Shown in pieces: positions 59,232-64,000 of a stretch of 64,000 nt of DNA; within the stretch, counting starts at the first letter, position 1, and each line of letters starts with the position of its first letter. The stretch is from Sporolactobacillus sp. THM7-7. Its GTDB lineage: Bacteria; Bacillota; Bacilli; Bacillales; Sporolactobacillaceae. The translations under genes and the position numbers were made by a program. Location of the stretch: positions 1-64,000 of the forward strand of contig NZ_SEMB01000015.1 in NCBI RefSeq assembly GCF_004153225.1, read 5' to 3'. The notes beneath the pieces were generated by a model, which saw nothing but the letters and a program-made list of their open reading frames with translations, ran no database searches and was not told the origin of the DNA.

Positions 59232-60413
59232 TCAATCCACCGCTGCTTTGAGCCGCTTCATCGCTTCCGCAACGAGCGTTCGCGAGCAGGCTAGATTGAT
59301 CCGGACAAAGCCCTCCCCTTCCTTTCCAAACGTAAAGCCCTGATTGAAGGCGATCTTTGCTTTTTGTAACATCAGATCCTGCAGGCGGAATTTGTCTAAA
59401 CCCAATTTTCGGCAATCGATCCAGCCGAGATAGGTTCCTTCAAGCGGAACCATGCTCAGCTCCGGAAGATGCGTTTCAAGGTAATCAGCGACATAGTCGG
59501 CATTTCCTTTAATGTAATGCAGACACTGATCCAGCCACGCCGCACCCCTGCGATAGGCCGCTTCGGCGGCAGCCGCTCCAAACGCATTCGGTTCTCCTAA
59601 GCCGAAACGGTTCAGCTGGCTGAGATAGCGTTTTCTCAGTGCTGGATTGGGAACGATAATATTGGAGATCTGCAGGCCGGCAATGTTGAATGTTTTGCTC
59701 GGCGCGGTACAGATAATCGAATGTTTAGCCGCTTCATCAGACAGTCTGGCAAACGGAATATGCTGATTTCCCTCAAAAATCAAATCTCCGTGAATCTCGT
59801 CTGAGACGACAAGCACATCATATTTTAAGGATAACTCGGCGACTTTTAACAGCTCATCCTTCGACCAGACCCGGCCGACGGGATTATGCGGGGAGCATAA
59901 AATCATCAGTTTAACCGAGGGATCGGATAATTTCTCTTCCAGATCGGTAAAATCCATCCGATACTTCCCGTCGTGCTCAACAAGCGGATTGTTGACCAAC
60001 TCCCGTCCCTGGTTTTGGACCGATTTTCTAAACGGCGGGTAAACCGGGGGCTGAATCAGCACTTTATCGCCGGGCTCCGTGAATCCTTCCACGATCAGGT
60101 TCAGTGCCGTGACCACACCCGGACTGTGACAGATCCAGTCTTTTTGAACAGACCAGCCGTGTCGTGCTTTCATCCAACCTTGTACGGCCGACAGATAGCC
60201 TTCCGAGCGTACCGTGTAGCCGAAAATACCATGTTTTGCCCGCTTTTCCAATACATCGATCACCTCATCGGGCGCATGGAAATCCATATCCGCCACCCAC
60301 ATCGGAAGCAATCCTTCTGCGTGAAAAAGCCGATCCGCTTCATCCCACTTTACTGACGCCGTATTCAACCGATCGATCGGTTCATCGAAATCGTACGTTT
60401 TCTGTATCATCAT
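59232..60413 (-). CDS. patB: PatB/MalY-type aminotransferase (cystathionine beta-lyase)
   Basis: 393 residues, fold-type I PLP enzyme. 'LPMWVADMDFHAPDEV', 'CSPHNPVGRVW', the PLP lysine in 'APSKTFNIAGLQ' and the substrate Arg in 'VRINLACSR' match PatB/MalY C-S lyases. It probably cleaves cystathionine or cysteine conjugates. ATG 60413 overlaps the stop of the UDG-like gene (ATGA) behind GGAAGGTGG. Confidence 0.9.
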   Translation of the reverse strand: MMIQKTYDFDEPIDRLNTASVKWDEADRLFHAEGLLPMWVADMDFHAPDEVIDVLEKRAKHGIFGYTVRSEGYLSAVQGWMKARHGWSVQKDWICHSPGVVTALNLIVEGFTEPGDKVLIQPPVYPPFRKSVQNQGRELVNNPLVEHDGKYRMDFTDLEEKLSDPSVKLMILCSPHNPVGRVWSKDELLKVAELSLKYDVLVVSDEIHGDLIFEGNQHIPFARLSDEAAKHSIICTAPSKTFNIAGLQISNIIVPNPALRKRYLSQLNRFGLGEPNAFGAAAAEAAYRRGAAWLDQCLHYIKGNADYVADYLETHLPELSMVPLEGTYLGWIDCRKLGLDKFRLQDLMLQKAKIAFNQGFTFGKEGEGFVRINLACSRTLVAEAMKRLKAAVD

Positions 60414-61060
60414 GCGCCACCTTCCGTGATAAATGTATGCAACTTCTGTAAGTCCTCATCAATCCGTTCGAGCAGACGACGATTATAAAAAATTGACGCC
60501 GGATGAAACATGGGAAAGATCGCATACGCTTTTTCCGTCCAACCAAATGTCGCCGTGCTGAAATCGACAAGATACCGGATCGGCGACAGCGACAGGCGTC
60601 CGTGAACATTCGTAATCTTCATTCCAGGGCCGATCAGCCGGTTCAGTCCGATATTTCCCAGAGGGACGATCACGTCAGGATCAATCTGTTTGATCTCATA
60701 ATCGAGCAGCGCCGCGTGTGCCAGCATTTCTTTCTGGGTTGGGGGCCGATTGTCCTTTCGCTTAATGACCGTCCCATCTCGCCGCTTTTTTTCACGCCAT
60801 CGATACGGACGGCTTCGCACGGCGCTCGTTATAAAAACCTTTTCTCTCGTCAAACCGATTTTCTGGAGGAACCCCATCAGTTCCCGCCCCGCCCTTCCGC
60901 TGAAAGGAACACCTGTCTTGATCTCCGTTTCTCCAGGTGCTTCGCCGACTAGCATTATCTTCGGGTGATCGGGGCCTTGTCCGGGGACAAATCCTTCCAC
61001 CGCAAAACCTCTCATTCTTTTTTGAGCCTGACAAACTAAAGTTTCGGGAAGGTGCTTCAC
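60410..61060 (-). CDS. Uracil-DNA glycosylase superfamily protein lacking Fe-S cysteines
   Basis: 216 residues. 'MLVGEAPGETEIKTGVPFSG' (GEAPG motif of families 4/5) and 'HPAS' near the C-terminus are present, so the UDG fold is clear. The four cysteines that bind the 4Fe-4S cluster in family 4 are missing except one (VCQAQ); 'AVRSRP' has Ser where Cys is usual. It may remove uracil or another base, or be inactive. GTG 61060 lies 7 nt after GGAGG; a reading from 61132 lacks a site. Upstream of patB. Confidence 0.82.
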   Translation of the reverse strand: MKHLPETLVCQAQKRMRGFAVEGFVPGQGPDHPKIMLVGEAPGETEIKTGVPFSGRAGRELMGFLQKIGLTREKVFITSAVRSRPYRWREKKRRDGTVIKRKDNRPPTQKEMLAHAALLDYEIKQIDPDVIVPLGNIGLNRLIGPGMKITNVHGRLSLSPIRYLVDFSTATFGWTEKAYAIFPMFHPASIFYNRRLLERIDEDLQKLHTFITEGGA

Positions 61061-61209
61061 GACAAGACCTCCAGATCGATCGGCCGCTCTGCTAATATCA
61101 AGAGCGTTCATCAGATAGTAACAACATAGCAAGAGGGGAAAAGGCTGTCAATAAAGTAGATTGGTTCATGAAAAAAGTTGTCTCTCATATTGGCGTTACA
61201 AGCACATGA

Positions 61210-61260
61210 AAAACAGGCGCCATCCCTCGCGCGGGGACATAGGAGAAGCGCCCTTTTTTT
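61210..61260. terminator. GC-rich hairpin, probable bidirectional terminator
   Basis: GGCGC and GCGCC at the ends of an extended GC-rich hairpin with T runs on both sides; 26 nt downstream of the thioredoxin-fold gene. Confidence 0.65.
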
Positions 61261-61285
61261 AAAAAACATGAAATATCTTAGCGTG

Positions 61286-61867
61286 TTAAACGAGATCGCA
61301 CGCCTCGGCCGGCATCCAGTGTGCGTCTTTTCCGTCCCATTTGACGTTGCAGCCGATCGGATTGGTCACGGGTACTCTAACCGTCCTGCCGGCCGCGATG
61401 TCCGCCAGCGCATTGTCCAGATCGTTGACCGTCGCTTTTTCCGGCTGTCTCGGGTTGTCGAGTTCGCGGCCCGTGTACACAAGCCGGCGCTCTTCGTCAA
61501 ACACATAGAAATGCGGCGTTCGCAGCGCGCCGTAGGCTTTTGCCGTATCCTGGGACTGATCGCGCAAATAGGTCCACGGAAATTTTTTCTCAGTCATTTG
61601 CTCAACCATATGTTCAAACGAGTCGGCCGGATGCGTCTGCTCGCTGTTCGCATTAATGGCAACAAACCGGACGCCTTTATCACGATACTTCAAAGCAACT
61701 TCGCGCGTCACCTCATTCGATCCAAGCACAAACGGACAGTGATTGCATGTAAAGAAAACGACGAGCGTTTTCGCGTCTGAAAAATTATCGAGAGAATACG
61801 TCTTCCCGTCGGTTGCCTTCAATGAGAATGAAGGTGCTTTTTCTCCAATCTCTAAAGTGAATGCCAT
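61286..61867 (-). CDS. Thioredoxin-fold AhpC/TSA-like protein
   Basis: 193 residues. '[19 protein letters not shown]' has a CxxC active site followed by P; '[18 protein letters not shown]' is the cis-proline region (TPH). It is a cytoplasmic thiol protein of the redoxin family found in many bacteria, probably a thiol-disulfide reductase or peroxiredoxin-like enzyme; partner unknown. GAGGAGG precedes ATG 61867. Monocistronic, divergent from proBA. Confidence 0.85.
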   Translation of the reverse strand: MAFTLEIGEKAPSFSLKATDGKTYSLDNFSDAKTLVVFFTCNHCPFVLGSNEVTREVALKYRDKGVRFVAINANSEQTHPADSFEHMVEQMTEKKFPWTYLRDQSQDTAKAYGALRTPHFYVFDEERRLVYTGRELDNPRQPEKATVNDLDNALADIAAGRTVRVPVTNPIGCNVKWDGKDAHWMPAEACDLV

Positions 61868-61995
61868 TTGAAAACCTCCTCGCTGGATTGATTCGTTGGA
61901 TTGATCAATTTTATTTTAGCACGAAGTCCCTCTTCTGCAAAAAATTCCGCACATTCCGTCGCTTCACAGATGAATAAAAATACTGTGCTTTCCTG

Positions 61996-62302
61996 TTGAC
62001 TTTCCTCTTTTTATCCCATAAAATAAAATTACTTTTATATAGAGCGTTGACCGGGATCAGTAAACAGGGAGAAAGCGAAAGAGAGCGGCATTCATCGGCT
62101 GCGAGATGCCGCCGCACCCCTCCCCGTCGAACCTACCCTTGAGCTGTCCGGCTCATAACCGGACCGTCGCTTCACGTTACGAAGATTCGAGAGAGCGCGG
62201 CTTCTTGAATCGGTTTCCGATTGAATGGAAGCGTGCTAATAAAGGTGGTACCGCGGGCAAGCCTCTTCCCGTCCTTTTTCAGGATGGGAGAGGCTTTTTT
62301 TC
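61996..62302 (+). promoter_or_regulatory. T-box riboswitch leader of proBA (proline)
   Basis: Promoter TTGACT-N17-TAAAAT at 61996-62024. The leader contains a specifier CCT (62132-62134) in a GAACCTA context, the T-box AAAGGTGGTACCGCG (62241-62255), and a terminator GCCTCTTCCCGTCC/GGATGGGAGAGGC plus T run (62259-62301). CCU is a proline codon, so uncharged tRNA-Pro would permit transcription of proB-proA. Confidence 0.9.
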
Positions 62303-62373
62303 ATACAAAAATACCGTAATGAGACAGGACGGGACTGGGCAGAAACGAAAACGGACGATAGAAGGAATACAAA

Positions 62374-63522
62374 GTGGAAGCAAAACGCATTGTCGTGAAA
62401 ATCGGCAGCAGTTCGCTGACCGATGTTCATGGAAGACTGGATCAAAAGAAACTAAATGAGCACGTGGATGCGATCGCCAGGCTGAAAAGCGAGGGTCATG
62501 AAGTCGTTCTCGTATCGTCCGGTGCCGTCGCCGCCGGATATTCCGGGCTCGGCTATCCCGCCCGTCCGGTAACGATTGCCGGCAAGCAAGCGGCAGCGGC
62601 CGTCGGGCAAGTCATGCTGCTCAGCAGTTACGCCGCAGCGTTCTGGCGGCATGGTTTGACCATTGCCCAGCTGCTTCTTGCCCGTCAGGATTTCGAACGG
62701 CGGGAACAGATGAGCCACGCCTATTCGGCGCTGTCCGAACTGATTAAACGGTCGGTCATCCCAATTATCAATGAAAACGATTCAGTATCGCTGGAAGAGC
62801 TGACATTTGGCGACAACGACATGCTCTCCGCTCTCGTCGGCGGATTGATTCACGCCGATTTTCTCGTTATTTTAACCGATGTGAACGGACTGTACAAAAA
62901 GAACCCGAATCAGTTTCCAAACGCCGGACGTTATGATTATCTCCCAGATATACCGGATGAACTGCTGAATGAAACGAGCGCCTCTTCCGGATCCAAGGTT
63001 GGTACGGGCGGTATGAAATCGAAACTTCGAGCCGCAAAAACCGCGCTGTCTCTCGGTGTTCGCACGTTCATCGGCAGCGGGAGCGGGGCGGATAAGCTTG
63101 TTCAGATTATCGGCGGCACAGGGGACGGGACCTACATTGGCGAGGCCCATTCCGGACCGTCTCTCAAAGTAGCCAAGCAATGGATCGCCCTGCACTCTCC
63201 CATATCCGGAAAAGTGGAAATCGACGACGGAGCTGCCCACGCGTTGATGAAAAACGGCAAAAGCCTGCTGCCTGCCGGTGTCCGGAAAGTGATCGGCCAT
63301 TTTCTCGCCGGCGAAGTCATTCAGATTATCGATCAGAGAAACCACGTTCTCGGAAAGGGTCAAGTCAACTATAATTCGGAAACGCTGAATAAAATCAAGC
63401 GGATGGCAAGCGAGACGGCTATGCACCTGGCTAGATGCGACCGCCCTGAAGTGGTTCATAGAGACAACTGGGTACCTTGGACAGCATCCGTCCGGCAATC
63501 TGCAGCAGAAAGGAAGAGATAA
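62374..63522 (+). CDS. proB: Glutamate 5-kinase
   Basis: 382 residues. Amino-acid kinase domain 'VVKIGSSSLTD', 'VSSGAVAAGYSGLGYP', 'PIINENDSV' and 'FGDNDMLSALVGGL'; C-terminal PUA domain (about 280-355) as in the long ProB form. It makes glutamyl-5-phosphate, the first step of proline synthesis. The start is GTG 62374 behind GAAGGAA. The T-box leader upstream and proA 2 nt downstream define a proline operon. Confidence 0.96.
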   Translation: MEAKRIVVKIGSSSLTDVHGRLDQKKLNEHVDAIARLKSEGHEVVLVSSGAVAAGYSGLGYPARPVTIAGKQAAAAVGQVMLLSSYAAAFWRHGLTIAQLLLARQDFERREQMSHAYSALSELIKRSVIPIINENDSVSLEELTFGDNDMLSALVGGLIHADFLVILTDVNGLYKKNPNQFPNAGRYDYLPDIPDELLNETSASSGSKVGTGGMKSKLRAAKTALSLGVRTFIGSGSGADKLVQIIGGTGDGTYIGEAHSGPSLKVAKQWIALHSPISGKVEIDDGAAHALMKNGKSLLPAGVRKVIGHFLAGEVIQIIDQRNHVLGKGQVNYNSETLNKIKRMASETAMHLARCDRPEVVHRDNWVPWTASVRQSAAERKR

Positions 63523-63524
63523 AG

Positions 63525-64000
63525 ATGAACAAAATCATCGAGGAAAGTGAACTTCAGAGAAAAGCGGAAAATGCGAGAAAGGCGTCCCGCACATTAGCTG
63601 TAAAAACAACTCGGCAAAAAAACGAGGCCCTGCTTGCCGTGGCAGCCGCCCTGCGAAAGCATCAATCCGAGATTCTTCAAGCGAACGATGCAGATATTGA
63701 AGAAGCAAAGATAAATGGGATGACGGCCTCGCTGATCGATCGGCTGATGCTGAACGAGACGCGTATTGCGGCGATGGCCGATGCGCTGGAAAACCTGGCC
63801 GGACTGCCCGATCCGATCGGGGACTGCCTGGAAGCCTGGGAGCGTCCGAACGGCCTTCACATTCAAAAAGTGCGTGTTCCGATCGGCGTCGTAGGCATGG
63901 TCTATGAGGCGCGGCCCAATGTGACGGTTGACGCCGCCGGTCTCTGCCTGAAAACCGGAAATGCGGTCTTTCTGAGAGGCAGCCGCTCGGCATTGGCATC
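63525..64000 (+). CDS. proA: Glutamate-5-semialdehyde dehydrogenase, N-terminal part
   Basis: The first 158 codons are visible; the gene runs off the right edge. 'RKASRTLAVKTTRQKNEAL' and 'VPIGVVGMVYEARPNVTVDA' are ProA hallmarks. It reduces glutamyl-5-phosphate to the semialdehyde. ATG 63525 follows AAGGAAGAG overlapping the proB stop. Confidence 0.95.
   Translation, partial: MNKIIEESELQRKAENARKASRTLAVKTTRQKNEALLAVAAALRKHQSEILQANDADIEEAKINGMTASLIDRLMLNETRIAAMADALENLAGLPDPIGDCLEAWERPNGLHIQKVRVPIGVVGMVYEARPNVTVDAAGLCLKTGNAVFLRGSRSALA

Noticed and set aside
1-64000. tRNA, rRNA, CRISPR arrays, prophage
   Set aside because: No regularly spaced direct repeats, cloverleaf-like sequences or rRNA segments were recognised by eye.

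Overview
The window is a chromosomal segment of an endospore-forming Bacillales bacterium of roughly 50% GC. The evidence is an intact spoIIA operon with sigF, spoVA and GerA-type germination genes, dacF and spoIIM. There are also Bacillus-type regulators and sites: a T-box, and CtsR, Fur, PerR-like, TnrA/GlnR, CcpA and BirA boxes. Gene order follows Bacillus subtilis in mosaic form (spoVA-sigF-spoIIAB-spoIIAA-dacF-punA-xerD-yqzK-fur-spoIIM-nudF, then yqkB-, yqjQ-, rnz-, yqjE- and bkd-like genes). Many genes start with GTG or TTG behind strong Shine-Dalgarno sequences. A Sporolactobacillaceae-like host is my inference, not proven. No tRNA, rRNA, CRISPR or prophage was seen.

Layout. 1-84: edge of a probable insertion sequence. 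266-6819 (minus): sporulation block, namely a compact spoVA operon (VAC, VAD, VAE, VAF; no VAA/VAB), sigF-spoIIAB-spoIIAA and dacF, with candidate sigma-G, sigma-H and sigma-F promoters. 6943-11307 (minus): punA, xerD, yqzK, fur, spoIIM, nudF. 11459-16717: tag, a flavin monooxygenase, an isochorismatase-fold hydrolase, a HesB-like protein, a VOC protein, deoD and an AI-2E-family permease. 16912-20414 (minus): an acetoin-dehydrogenase-like E1-E2 operon behind a cre site. 20600-29529: SDR, ammonium transporter, RNase Z, DNA polymerase IV, peptidase T-like protein, a tiny Prli42-like gene, a two-component system and a HAD phosphatase. 30011-34747 (minus): lpdV-bkdAA-bkdAB-bkdB. 35105-39738: VOC protein, GntR/ABC operon, MscS channel, YitT. 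40010-44260 (minus): HPr-like protein and a BmrC/BmrD-like heterodimeric ABC exporter preceded by a leader peptide and attenuator. 44481-49910: hsp20 (CtsR), topB, split ThrE-type exporter, gpmA. 50319-55453 (minus): amidase, bioB (BirA box), feoA-feoB-feoB-associated protein (Fur box). 55718-61867: PAS histidine kinase, yxcD-like pair, FabH-like, PatB-like, UDG-like and thioredoxin-fold genes. 61996-64000 (plus): T-box-controlled proB-proA, proA running off the edge.

Most striking observations: (1) a ribosome-mediated attenuator candidate upstream of the BmrCD-like exporter; (2) a dispersed family of about ten ~50-60 bp intergenic repeats, most of which place a hairpin plus T-tract downstream of a gene end, so they look like mobile terminators; (3) a syntenic XerD in which three of the six catalytic positions are substituted; (4) two degenerate 21-bp-period repeat arrays.
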